Positions 22,916-33,935 of a DNA stretch of 64,000 bases are shown here, piece by piece. The DNA lies in the NCBI RefSeq assembly GCF_910596095.1, contig NC_056539.1:3203001-3267000 (forward strand), in the 5' to 3' direction. How positions within the stretch are numbered: the first letter of the stretch is position 1; every line of letters begins with the position of its first letter. The position numbers and the translations under genes were made by a program. Origin of the DNA: Thunnus maccoyii. Taxonomy: Eukaryota; Chordata; Actinopteri; Scombriformes; Scombridae. Under the pieces are notes generated by a model that saw nothing but the letters and a program-made list of their open reading frames with translations, did no database searches and was not told the DNA's origin.

Positions 22916-23760
22916 TCTTAAATTAATAGGGCAGGTGTCCAATTAATTTAGCGATTGCGGGTAACTGCTCACTTGGGATGGGATTAAACAGAGATACTGG
23001 TGCTGGTATGATGCTGGTGTCAACAGCCACAGCTGGATAAGGATGTGATCTCTGAACAAACAGGAAGCGTCCGTAATGACTGCTGCAATTTTTGTTTGTG
23101 TAAATAAAACTGTCAGGGAGCTGATTACAGAGCGAAGGTAAGGGAGTCAGCATTGGGCCTCTACCTGAGCCATGAATATTTGATTCCCTCTATTGTTCAG
23201 GAAAAAATATTCATGAAATCAGGAGAGCTTCACTTCACCTGCCTCCCCTCCCTCCCCCTCCACTCCTTCCCCCTCCGCCCCTCAGCTTCTCTGACCCTCT
23301 CACGTTTCCTCCCTCTCTCTCTTTCTTCTCCCATCTTCCCTCACCTCTCATCTCCCCCTCTCACTCCCTCTCACTGTGGCTTTACATCTTGGCCCGGCTC
23401 CAATCTCCTCTCCAGTAATTGCCTCATCCTAAAACTTTCTGGAGAGGAGTAGAGGAGCTTTGTGCGCTCTTTTGTGTACTACTGACGACACTGATTGTTC
23501 ACAAATGAGCTGGCAGCATATTCATTCAGCGAGAGGTGATAAGGAGGTGCTGCCAAGGGCCAGAGGACAAGAAGAGATAGGAGGGAGGAAGAGAGAGCAC
23601 ACGAAACAGATAGAGCAGATGGAGGATGGGGAGGTGTGGAGAGAAAGCAAAAATGAGGGGAGGAAAAAAAGGAGAGAGGGGGAGCAGATGTGGTACGGGG
23701 GGAAGTGTGTGAGCCAAAGAATTGCTTACTTTCAGAAAGACATGAAATAATCAAGGCATA
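22916..23760. other. Non-repetitive block with facing pyrimidine and purine tracts
   Basis: Contains no supported exon. 23235-23375 is almost pure C/T on the plus strand and 23560-23690 almost pure A/G, so the arms have opposite strand asymmetry. Between them is non-repetitive sequence with AATTA cores and an ATATTCAT pair. Candidate regulatory DNA; the predicted frames in the tracts are low-complexity artefacts. Confidence 0.35.
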
Positions 23761-24071
23761 TTCTCCCAGCAGCACCAATTAAACTCCTCCAAAGAAACCA
23801 TCTTAGTCAGGAAAATGTCTATATGTCAGTGAGCATCCTCAATCCCTCCTTTGTTCAATGCTTTGGGGCTGATCTGTTTGTTTTAAGGACAGCAGATGAC
23901 TGGAAATCTGACTTGATCCAATTGAAGTTGTTGTTTTCCTTCCAAGAAAGATTTCATATGCTTTGAAAACCAAATTTGTTATGCTAAATGTATATGAATA
24001 AATATACAATTGCGTGAAGAATATCATCTGCCACAAATCATATTTTTAAAAATATTTTTTTTCATCATTTT
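23761..24071. other. Non-coding stretch, no recognised feature
   Basis: AT-rich, no signature seen. Confidence 0.4.
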
Positions 24072-24415
24072 GGGGCAGCTGTGGTTCAGGAGGTAGAGCT
24101 AATACAAGAGGTCCACTAATCAAAAGATCGGTGGTTCGATTCCCAGCTCCTCCAGTCCACATGTCGATGTGTCCTTGGGCAAGATACTTAACCCCAAATT
24201 GCTCCTGATGGCTGTGCCATCAGTGTGTGAATGTGTGTGAATGATTAGATTTCTTCTGATTGGCAGGTTGGGACCTTGCATGGTAGCCCCTGTACCCATT
24301 CAGCGTATGAATGTGTGTGAATGGGTGAATGTGATTTGTAGTGTAAAAAGCGCTTTGAGTGGTCGGAAGACTAGAAAGGCGCTATACAAGTACAGTCCAT
24401 TTACCATTATTTGCT
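24072..24415 (+). mobile_element. tRNA-derived SINE
   Basis: The head, GGGGCAGCTGTGGTTCAGGA, carries an A-box-like TGGTTCAGGAGG, and GGTTCGATTCC (about 24133) is a clear RNA polymerase III B box: the internal promoter of a tRNA-derived SINE. The body has two GTGTGTGAATG stretches (near 24222 and 24309) and ends with AAAGCGCTTTGAGTGG and GGCGCTATACAAGTACAGTC, a LINE-like tail. The type is very common in percomorph fish. It moves using a partner LINE's reverse transcriptase. Target-site duplications were not found with confidence. Confidence 0.85.
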
Positions 24416-25014
24416 GTTTTAAATAAGATTGTAATACTGAGCCCGCAAGGGGTCATGTGGATGAAAAAGAATACTGATGTGGAAATCTGTGTGAAAGGAT
24501 GAATAAACGGAGGGAACAGGTTGGCAAACCATACATGTATGACAACTGAAACCTCTGTTCTGCCTTGTCCTGCTCTCTGTGATCACCTATTAATGCAGCC
24601 CAGTTCACAATAGGCCTATAGCTTTTCTCATTTCCATTTTTCTGTGTCTGTTGTCTGATAACAGAATATGGAATTCTTAAATACTGCAGTCAATCAGTCA
24701 TTAAGCTGTTGAGCTACAGATAAAATCAGGATTTTTATAGGTTAACAACATCATTGGACAAATAAACCCCCCAAACAGCAACTGCATTGAGATCAGTGAT
24801 TGACTTTTAATTGATATAATTCATGTACATCCAAAGAATCTGTTACTGGAACACAACACAGAAGCATAGATACATGTTAAATACATGTTTGAAGTTAATT
24901 TATAATGATGTGGCAACAGATACTTGTTGCTGTACATGAATATGACGACTTTTTGTTGCCTCAAAATTTCTATCACCACACATACATAAATATCAATACC
25001 TGTTGATCTCATAG
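24416..25014. other. Non-coding stretch, no recognised feature
   Basis: No domain, repeat end or exon signal was recognised. Confidence 0.4.
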
Positions 25015-25345
25015 CACAACTGCCGTCATTAACCTGTATTTTTGTTTATTTTGTTTGACGATGTAGTGAACATAAAATTTTATCTGCAGCTCAGCAGCTT
25101 GGTAACACCTGCTGTTCAACATAGTCTAGTAATTATGAGCTGCAATCAAATTTCATACTTTCCATTATCTGACAACAAACACAGAAAATATGTAAGTGAC
25201 AACATCATATCATATATATCATGAATTCGGCTGCATTAAAACACATTGTAGGTGATTGCAGAGAGCAGGACAGGGCAGAACAGAGGTTGTAACAGGTCAT
25301 CTCAGCTGTGTGACAAAAACTTCACAATGTGTGATTTATACAGCT
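25015..25345. repeat. Dispersed repeat A, copy 2
   Basis: Diverged copy in the same orientation as 5750-6050. Shared ordered blocks are TGCCGTCATTAA, the CAGCAGCTTG block, TCTGACAACAAACACAGAAA, an ATATGTAA and a GGCTGCATTAAAACACA block. It has no internal duplication here. Confidence 0.5.
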
Positions 25346-25744
25346 TTATGATGTCAGTGTTTTTGTATATTTGTATAACTGAATTATGGAAATTAATTGG
25401 TCATCTTCCAGTTTCTGAATCCAAGCTTAAAAGTACCATTACGTATTTTGTAAACAGTTATGTTTACATTCACTGTTTCTCTCAAAAACACATTTGTGTA
25501 TCCTCAAGACCTAAGACATGTATTAAATGCACTTCCTGTGTTGGAGCATTTCTATATTTCTTGGCATGTTACAGCCACCAACTGTTGATCAATAGAATAG
25601 TGTGGAATCACCCATATGTGAATGTACAAGAGAAACTAATAAAACAGGAGCCCACGAGTAAAAATATAAGTCCATAGTGCTACTGGTGGTCAAAAACTCC
25701 ACAGGATAACTTCAAGGGAATGTTCAATCTCAACAGAAACACTG

Positions 25745-26560
25745 ACTTGTTTTATTTTTATTTTATTTTCTTTAATCTTTATCTAATCAGGCAATCTCTT
25801 TTTCAAGAGAGACCTGAGAACAAGAAATATTCATAAGACAAAAACACAATCAACAGACAGAAACAACACAACTACACAATAAACAAGGAATTATTAATAA
25901 CAGTTACAAGAATCATAAAAACATCAGATGATAAAGCTTTAAAATCTCCAAGGGGAATTTAAAACTCTAGTTTTAGGGCAGTTTGCAGTTCATTCCATTT
26001 AAAAGGTGCAAAGTACCTGAAACCAGTTCAGCCAACATTAGTGTGAACATGAGGGTCTAGGTATCTAAGGTTAAGTAGTTACTGAATCATCTGCTGTAGT
26101 TACTAGATTTAAATGAGAGAAGAGATGTGAGGTAGTTTGGAAGCTTCAACAGTAGAGCTTTATAGATGAATAACATGAGATGGTTATTTCTTCTTGACTG
26201 TAAGGAAATCCATCCAACCTTGTGATACACAGAACAATGATGAGTACGAAATTTGTCATTTTTGATAAAACATAATGCACTATGGTACGCAGGGTTTAAC
26301 TGCTGAAGTGTAGATGTGGCAGCATGACAATACAGAATATCTCCATAGTCAAGGATAGACATGAAGGTTGAGTGCACAATAGTTGTACAGTTGGAAGAAG
26401 ACAAACAACCTTTAATTCTATACAAGAAGCCTAGTTTGAGTTTTAATTTCTGAGTCAAATGTTGAATATGAATCTTGAATGATGGTCTGCTGTCAAGCCA
26501 AATTCCTAAGTATTTGTATGACTCAGCAAGAGTAATGGTTAGAGTCACTGATGAAGGTGG
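25745..26560 (-). mobile_element. 3' end of a LINE (C-terminal RT region and 3' UTR)
   Basis: On the minus strand a 153-codon frame (26548-26087) reads ESYKYLGIWLDSRPSFKIHI followed by LGFLYRIKGCLSSSNC and ILDYGDILYCHAA: the thumb and connection region after the catalytic core of LINE reverse transcriptases. It is followed by a 3' UTR ending in a TTTTA-rich tract (about 25748-25772 on the plus strand). The copy is 5'-truncated just upstream of YKYLGI, so the catalytic RT core is missing. It may belong to the same family as the LINE at 29882-32115, but no overlapping segment exists to test that. Confidence 0.65.
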
Positions 26561-28300
26561 AGAATTTCAAATGCTTAAATGCAGAAAAGACCAAGTACAT
26601 GGCATATGAAACTGTATCATCTGCAAATAATGGACATTTAAGTATTGCTTAGGAAGAATTATTTATGTATGATGTAAATACTTTACTGCTATGAAAAAAT
26701 TACACGATTGACATTTTTGCTAAAACTATTATTCTATTAATTGATAATAGCAAATTTCGTTTTCAATATTGAGTAATCATCATATTTTCAGGATTTCCCT
26801 TTGATTAATATCATTGTAAATTCATTCTTTGCATTTTAGCATGTTGGTTGAACAGAAAACATTTTTTACACATTTATTTTTTGACATTTTACAGAATAAA
26901 TAATAAATGAATCAAAACCAAATGTAATCAGTCATCAATGAAAATAACTGTTAGTTGCACCCCTAGGTAAAATTTTTGTCATATTGCCCACCCATAGGAC
27001 TCACTCAGAAGGCAATATACACTGCAATGAAAGCAAAATAGTTTTATTCCTTGTTTGGACTTATCAGTCTTACATGCATATTTCTTTAGTGAAGCAATCT
27101 TTTCATACTACTGTAGTTGCTTTTAATACATTTGACTTTTTTCAGGATACTTTCCTGTTTCAAGATGTGATTCTGTATTTTGTGATTATTTCTTCAAAGA
27201 AGCTACTCTGATGTGAATCAGGTAAAAATAATTGAATTCAGCAAACCCATCAGAGATAACCTTGGAGTGTCTATACAAGACTATAAACTACTGGCATGTG
27301 AAGCATTTAAAAAATTCTTTAAGATAGAAAACTCTTCTTTCCCTCTGTGCTTCGTCTTGGGAAAATGTTTTCAATTTTATACACACACATACATTTTAAA
27401 TTGCGTAGTTCATGTCTTACATTAATTGCCCTGTGGACCTGCTGTCACCACTAGTATTCCAGCTTTGATTGCCCCAGCCATCAATACTGATTACTGCCAA
27501 ACCTACTTCCCCAGAGTGAATTCATATTCCTGTGCTCTGTTTTGTCTGAATAAGTGCCCCAAATTGGCTAAAGGGTTTAGACTAAAAATTGAGTGGCTGT
27601 TTGCAGCAATTTTGGTATAATGGCCTGAGTCATAATTGCAGGTCATGTGACGCACTTGGGCCCAGAAAGACTTTTCCCCATATACAATCATAATAGAAGA
27701 AATGGCTGTAAAACCATGACAAAAATGTACTGATCATCACAAGCACTTATTTAAGATTTAGAAAGAAAATTTAACATCAGTTGCAACAATAAAAATACTT
27801 AACCTTACAATTTATTCACTTATTTAATTTATTTAATTTATTTAACATTAGCTGAGAACCAACAATGTTACCTGCTAAAATTCCAAAACACCTTTATTTG
27901 CTCCCACAATTAAAACATCATTGTCCAGACACAGTAACTGAGCATCAATGCAATTCAGTCATGTATAATAATAAAAATCAGACAAGACAAAGCAAATAAA
28001 AACAGTATAAAAGAGGGAACTTAAAATCATAAGCAAGAAATTAGATAAAGAAAAAAAAGAGTTGTTATTTAACACAGTTAAAAAAACAAACAAACTATTA
28101 GACATGTGCTATGGGCCCAAAAATCCTGAAGCTGTATCTGCCTGATGAGTGACTTTCACTTGAATGAATGGGGCACCATCTTGAGACATGGTAGCCATTT
28201 TAGGACATCTCAAACGCTATGCATGTACAGAAATGGCTCCACTTTCATCAGTCTAAACTGTAGTTTGTCTGCCTCTGCAGGATTAGACGATTAGATTTAA
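26561..28300. other. Non-coding stretch with one repeat end
   Basis: AT-rich. The segment 26860-26965 (ATGTAATCAGTCATCAATGA, then a GTTAGTTGCACCCCTA end) resembles the terminus of a common fish DNA transposon. No other feature is recognised; the frames at 26984-27691 lack domains. Confidence 0.35.
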
Positions 28301-28385
28301 CAGTAGCCTCAGCTGTGGTTTGAGCTAAATGCTGATATCAGAATGCTAACACTGTCATGTTAGCATTTAGCTTAAAAAAATCTCT
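28301..28385. repeat. Fragment of dispersed repeat D tail
   Basis: Contains ATGCTAACACTGTCATGTTA and TAGCATTTAGCTTAAA, resembling the TTAGCATGCTAA-rich tail of the family at 58005-58440. Short and partial. Confidence 0.3.
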
Positions 28386-28544
28386 TGCTGATTTTATTTT
28401 GAGTATGTACATTATGTTACGTTGTGGGTATATATTTGATGGTGTTTAACATAAAAAACAATGTAAGTACATTAATCTCTACTAGGGTGATAAGTGATAT
28501 AGCACAACATTATAGTTTGTCTAAAACAACCTAGCAAGGTTCAA

Positions 28545-28996
28545 ACCACTGACTCTACATAAGTATGGATGACTTGCATCTCTACTTCCTACTGCTATGC
28601 AAAAGTGAAGCCAAAATATTTCTTTTCTGGGAGCTGCCATCTTGCTTGTGTGATGTCATTTGGAGCCAGAGTCTGCAGTGGAGTCAAGCGGAGATTTGTC
28701 ACACCCCCTTTTTATATTGTCAAATAACTAAGTAAAAACAAACTTATTAGAAATATGAGCACTTGAACATACTTCAGCGTGATAAGAACTACCTAAAATG
28801 AGAGAAACCATCTTTGAGAAAAATGTATTTGATGTGTACTTTGATTTTTTAGTTTGGCCCATGTCCTATCCACTAACATTTAGGGGGCGGAATTTATGAC
28901 CTATACTGCAGCCAGCCACCAGAGGGCAATGGAGATGTTTTGGCTTCACTTTTGTGGAGCTGTCATGACGTCCATATTTATATACAGTCAATGGTT
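28545..28996. mobile_element. MITE-like element with long imperfect terminal inverted repeats
   Basis: The left end (AACCACTGACTCTACATAAG, then AAAAGTGAAGCCAAAATAT) matches the reverse complement of the right end (AACCATTGACTGTATATAAA, then AAAAGTGAAGCCAAAACAT). Arms are about 60-70 bases and the element about 450 bases, with no coding capacity. The right arm carries the ATATTTATATACAGTCAATG string often seen in fish repeats. Confidence 0.6.
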
Positions 28997-29881
28997 CAAA
29001 CACACTCAAAAAAACCTTTCTAGGCTTTTCATTGTGCTTTTGATTCACACTTTAGTTGTTTGAGCCCCGGGCAGACTTACAAAGCAGTGTAGCTGACAAT
29101 GCCAGTATAAGACAATTGAAAACACCATTATCAGTTTCCCTGCCCGAGTTTCCTTGTTCCACTGCTGAAAAGACGAAGGCAGGATGTTTAGCTGGATGTT
29201 TCAACACTTAAGATGTCTGTTCAGATGTAGCCAGTCAAAGCAACCTTTCAAAGCCCGCTTAAGGCTCTGTGGTACAGGAATGTACAAGAAGCTGACTTCC
29301 TCCTCACTTTTGTGCTCTGAAATGATTATAAAGTACAACTTCTCCTTTTCATTATGTCTGACATTTGACAGGTGCACACACACACGTGTGCTTGCACACG
29401 CACTTCACTGCTGTTCTAAAAAAGTAGGTTCAAAAGAGCTTAAGGTATCTGAATAAAAAATTAACTGCATTTCTTTGATCTTTTATCAATGTTGCCTTAG
29501 CATTTATGTGTATTGGGTGAATGAATCTACATAAATGTCTGGGCTCTGGATATACTGTGTGTATACTGTATGTGTGTGTGTGATTTGTACAGTGAAAAGA
29601 GGGGTATAAATATGATTATCCACTGTGTAACAATTATTCAACTTTGCTTTTAATGCTGACTGCACTCATGCCCCTGAGCCCAAACACCTAGATAAAGAGA
29701 CCATTATCCACCATGAACTCTTGGACTGCTATATAGCTATTACATGAATCAGTTTGTCAATTTCACTGCGATAGTGGTACATCTCTTAGTTTACAACACT
29801 TTACAAAGCTGTAACTTCTTACTCAAGCTTAATTTTGTAATGCTGCTTTCTAATACTACTTCTACTTATTGTGTGAACACC
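28997..29881. other. Non-coding stretch, no recognised feature
   Basis: Minor GT tract at 29570-29582 and no supported gene. The frame at 29184-29456 shows no domain. Confidence 0.4.
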
Positions 29882-30507
29882 ATGGATGCCTTCAAGGAGA
29901 GACTGGATCAAAAATACCACAGAAGAAAAATGAAACTGGAATGCACAAGGATAAGATGGAAAAGATTTAAAAAATCCTTGAATTTCATGTCAGAGGAGAT
30001 AATAGAGTGGCAAACCAGCAAACAAAACTACTCAAATTAAGAGAAGAGGTCCCTGAGCTGAAGTCACTGATAAAGGAGAAAGACAGGAGGTTAGAGGACC
30101 TGGAGAGGAGAATTGATGACCTGGAGTTTTATTCACATGAGGATGATTTGTTGATAAGTGGACTTGAAACCAGGCATCGGTCTTACGCAAGGGCCACAAC
30201 CAGAGATTCCTTAGGAGAGGACACCCCACGAGGCGAACTAAACATGCTGGAACAGCAGGTCATTCAGTTCTTCAAAGTAAAGATATAAACATTCAAAGGG
30301 AAAGTATAGCAGCTTGTCACACACTTCCAAGGAAAAATAGTAAATCGAAGCCAGCCATTATATTGAAGTTTGCAAACTGGAGACACAAGATTGACCTGCT
30401 GAGACAAGCAAAAAAGTTGAAAGGAACAGATGTGCACCTGAATGAGCATCTCACTAAGAAGAATGCAGACATAGCCAGGTATGCACACTTTGAAAAAGCA
30501 AAATAAA
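29882..30507 (+). pseudogene. LINE ORF1 remnant (coiled coil, nucleic-acid-binding)
   Basis: Begins MDAFKERLDQKY at ATG 29882. A frame change near 30000 leads into a heptad-rich coiled coil (LREEVPELKSLIKEKDRRLE and RRIDDLEFYSHEDDLLISG). A second frame change near 30285 leads into ACHTLPRKNSKSKPAIILKF and KKLKGTDVHLNEHLTKKNAD, the RNA-binding C-terminal half typical of ORF1 proteins of several fish LINEs. In active relatives this protein trimerises and coats the element RNA. The gene is broken by at least two frameshifts. Confidence 0.7.
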
Positions 30508-30766
30508 ATACAAGCATGGTGGATGTGGAACTGCAGAGTTCTGATATGACTGAATGGATCACCCGAAGAAGCTAAATCGGTGGCTATAAGAGAGCTTAAA
30601 GACTTGGAACAATTCGGATGATGCTTTATGGATAAACATACACAAGTACAATGGACAAAAAGGATTAATTGAATGTTTGTTTGTTTTCTTTTTCTTTCAG
30701 AATTAAATGACAGACTCCAAGAGAGATTATTTGCTGGACACGAGAGACATGATGCGATAGTAAGAC

Positions 30767-32115
30767 ATGTCTACTTTACTTAAGCCCTTTAAAAACTGTG
30801 ACTTCAAAACATTTGATTATTCCAAAGACAGAATGTATGAAATGGAGAATGACATTGACCCAGAGATTAATTTTTTCCACACTGTGCACAGTGACTTTAA
30901 GGACCATACTGAGCAACACTTTAATGTTAATATTAGGATGGCTGGAGTGCTATTATACAGAAGCCTTAACAGGAATTTCTCAGCGATACATGATTATTTC
31001 AGGCAGTTCAAAAACAAGTTTAGTGTAATAGCTGTTTCTGAAACTTGGTTTAATGAAGACAGTAATATAGATTTTGGTATTCATGGATATGAAATGTTCT
31101 CCATCAATAGGAGGAATAAAAAAAGGTGGGGCTGTGGCCTTATATGTTGATATTACTCTTAAATATAAACAACTACAAACTATGTCAAAAGGAGTAAAAT
31201 ATATTGTGGAATGCGTTACAGTCAAAAATCAAAGCTGAGAAAGCCAAAAATATAATTGTAAGTTGTGTGTACAGAAACCCTGGTTCACCTATAGATATAC
31301 TGAAGGTTCAGTTAATTAAAATGTATGAGAAGATAATCAGCAGAAGGTTGTTTTTGTAAGTGGTGATTTTAATATTGATTTATTGAGCCCACATGGTCAT
31401 AAGGGGACTACAGACTTCATTAACACAATGTATTGTGTAGGTTTATTTCCAAAAATTGTCAAACCAAGTAGAATAACAACTCATTGTGCAACTTTGATTG
31501 ATAATATATACACTAGTGTAATAGATGTCACAATAATCAGGGGCCTGCTAATTAATGACTTAATTTACAGTGAAAGTTTATAAAAACGGGCAGATGATCA
31601 TTTAAGGGAAAATCCAATTGGTTGGTAAACAAACTCGGGATAATGTGCATGTTGATGATGTTAATATGGCTTATAATTTGTTTTTGACAACATTAAATGA
31701 ATTGTGTGAAAAAAATGGCCCCTTAAGGAGATGCAGTGACAGGCTTAAATATGAGGACAAGCCATGGATTTCTAAAGGTTTATAAAATGAATATAAAAAG
31801 GAAAACACTCAGAAGAACAGAGGAAGCTGAAAAAAGTACAAGGTATATAAAAATAAACTGACAAGTGTAATTAGAATCAGTAGAGAGACATATGGTAAAT
31901 TAATGGAGGACAATAGAAATAACATAAAGGTACTTGGAAGGTAATAAACATTCTAATTAAAAACAACAAGGAAATCAGAGTATCCTAATTACTTTGTAAA
32001 GAAAAGTAATATAAGTATGAACAATAAGAAAGAGATTGCAAAGGAATTCTATGATTTCTTTGTAAATGTGGGACCAAACTTAGCAAGAGATATTACTGAA
32101 CCAACAAATGAGGCT
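30767..32115 (+). pseudogene. LINE ORF2 remnant: APE-type endonuclease and RT linker
   Basis: Open from about 30767. Endonuclease motifs in order: FSVIAVSETWFNED, then YEMFSINRRNKKG followed by a frameshift into AVALYVD, then IVSCVYRNPGSP, VSGDFNIDLL (31360-31386) and SRITTHCATLIDNIYTS. The terminal SDH motif is replaced by NDLIYS. After this comes the linker before the reverse transcriptase (KPWISKGL, AKEFYDFFVNVGPNLA). Sequence similarity stops at about 32115 before any RT motif, so the copy lacks its polymerase. Multiple stops make it inactive. The endonuclease nicks target DNA in active copies. Confidence 0.75.
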
Positions 32116-32464
32116 TAGTGAAAGTTCAGTCAGGAAGACTATCGTTTACATGCCAGGCATAATTTTATTGCTCATACCTCCCTATCATTCTCATTTCTCA
32201 CGCTTTCTCAGTCATTTCCTAGTTGTCAATGCACAGGGGCATAGTTTGACTTTCAGCTGTCATCAGCTGATCACTTCTGCCCAGTAGCACGGCGACTCAG
32301 TTTCATTGTTAGCCTATCATCTAGTTGATGTCTGATGATCTCCTTGTCTGATGATGTCCAAAGACCCTATGACTATCATTTCTATCTGTATATTAAACAT
32401 TATCTTTTCTCATTCAATTGTCTCTCCTGATTGAAATATGGAAGATGTGGAGTAACTGGTGGAC

Positions 32465-32662
32465 AATAATACAGTAATAAGTAATAATAAGTACAATTTT
32501 AGCAACTTGTACTTAACTTTACTATTTCCATTTTCTGCTAATTTATACTTCTACTCCACCACACCTTACAGAAAAGTAAGGGTAGCTTGTCATGTTTTAA
32601 ATCACTTTAACTTTTTTTAACAGAATATTTTCGTAGTATCGATACTACTTCCACCACTGCAT
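32465..32662. repeat. Terminal part of a common fish hAT-like MITE
   Basis: Shows the TACTTAACTTTACTATTTCC and ATTTATACTTCTACTCCACC blocks and an end TACTTCCACCACTG at 32646-32659, the complement of the CAGTGGTGGAAGAAGTA start at 51356. This is the other orientation of the family at 51353-51485. Confidence 0.6.
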
Positions 32663-33849
32663 ATTTGTACAGTTCCTAGTGTCTAGCCTCCTCTCTGTGA
32701 TGGCAGGTTTTTTACCCTGCACTTTTTCTCAACAGCAGCCACTTAACATGATGATGGCACATTTAAATTCCCTTCATTTTCCAAGATTATCTTGAGTCAG
32801 TTGCTTTGAGTTGCATCGTCCCTATATGACTTGCCCGAAACCATTAAGTATCTGTGACATGCCACGTAACTGTAGGACAAGTAGAGACATAATGTCAATG
32901 ATCTGACTCAGTAATGTCAGTTACACAGTATGTGTTTTATTACTTATGAATTCAATTTTGATCTGTAAGGCAAAGAATATGGTATTGCTTATTTCAAAAG
33001 TTGCATAGTGTCCCTTTTACAGTACTGGCGGGGCTTCTCCCATGAGGTCATTTTTATTTTTATGTAATCCCCATTCAATGTATTTACAATGAGTAAATAC
33101 AATACCTTTTTATATAGTAGTTTTTATTGGTGGTGGCAGAGTCTGCCATTCCTGTGCTGGATTCAGATCTAATTCACAGGAAATGATGCAGCATGTAATA
33201 CAATGCAAATTTATCTCATTGATATCTGCCTCAGTATTTACAATTCACTCTCTTTACGCTGTGTCAGAACTGTATTAAGTTACTGCTAATACTTACCTAA
33301 CATCTGCACTGTAAACTGATACACCAGCTGCTCTTATGTTGTATTTCTGTGTAATTAAACTGCACTCCCTGTTACTATGGTAACCAGGGTGTCACCAAAT
33401 CAACCGGGACCTAAATCTTAAGAATTCAACTTTCAAGTAACATCTTGCTCACACATACAGATTCTAAATTGTATTTACAATCAACATGAATCTATCTTTA
33501 GCATTATAGTGTTTTGCACTGAGCATGTAATTCAGACCTTCTGTTTCAGCTATTTTCTGACATTGCCGCTATACTGGCACACAGTATAGCGGCAATACTG
33601 TGTGCCAAACTTTTCCTGCTCTTCTTGACTTGTGTATGGATTAGCTCCGTGCTTTGCACCATATTATGTACCTTGCTTCTGGTGTTGATTGATTGTGTAT
33701 TCAGGTTCACTTCACAATGACACAATGATCTGTTTTCAAGTATTTTAGCACATATGTGTGACCAGGAGATAAGACAGCCTGTATTGAAATCTCAGCCCTG
33801 GTCAGTCCTGTACTGTTTGAATTGAGGGTCTAAGAATAAGAGGATGTTG
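32663..33849. other. Non-coding stretch with a small two-state foldback
   Basis: No gene recognised. 33562-33607 contains two overlapping perfect inverted repeats (described separately). Confidence 0.4.
33562..33607. repeat. Overlapping inverted repeats (mutually exclusive hairpins)
   Basis: Arms 33562-33576 and 33582-33596 form a 15-bp perfect stem with a 5-base loop. Arms 33575-33587 and 33595-33607 form a 13-bp perfect stem with a 7-base loop. They share the middle segment, so only one can form at a time. Function, if any, is unknown; template switching during replication is a simple origin. Confidence 0.85.
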
Positions 33850-33935
33850 CATTGCTGTACAGATTGTAAAACCCCCTGAGGCATATTTGTGATATTGGGC
33901 TATACAAAAAAAATTGGCTTGACTTTGAAGTTGGG
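33850..33935 (+). repeat. Retroelement 3' tail fragment
   Basis: Reads CCCCCTGAGGCATATTTGTG and then ATATTGGGCTATACAAAAAA, a tail shape shared by abundant fish LINE/SINE families. No body was recognised upstream, so the exact class is not assigned. Confidence 0.4.

Noticed and set aside
24072-24160. Functional tRNA gene
   Set aside because: A and B boxes are present, but the sequence does not fold as a tRNA and continues into a SINE body and tail.
30007-30288. Host coiled-coil protein
   Set aside because: The coiled coil is followed by the ORF1 RNA-binding half and a LINE endonuclease, so it belongs to the LINE.
25745-32115. Single LINE inverted by twin priming
   Set aside because: That model needs the inverted 5' part to abut the 3' part; here about 3.3 kb containing other sequence and a MITE lies between them, so two insertions are simpler.
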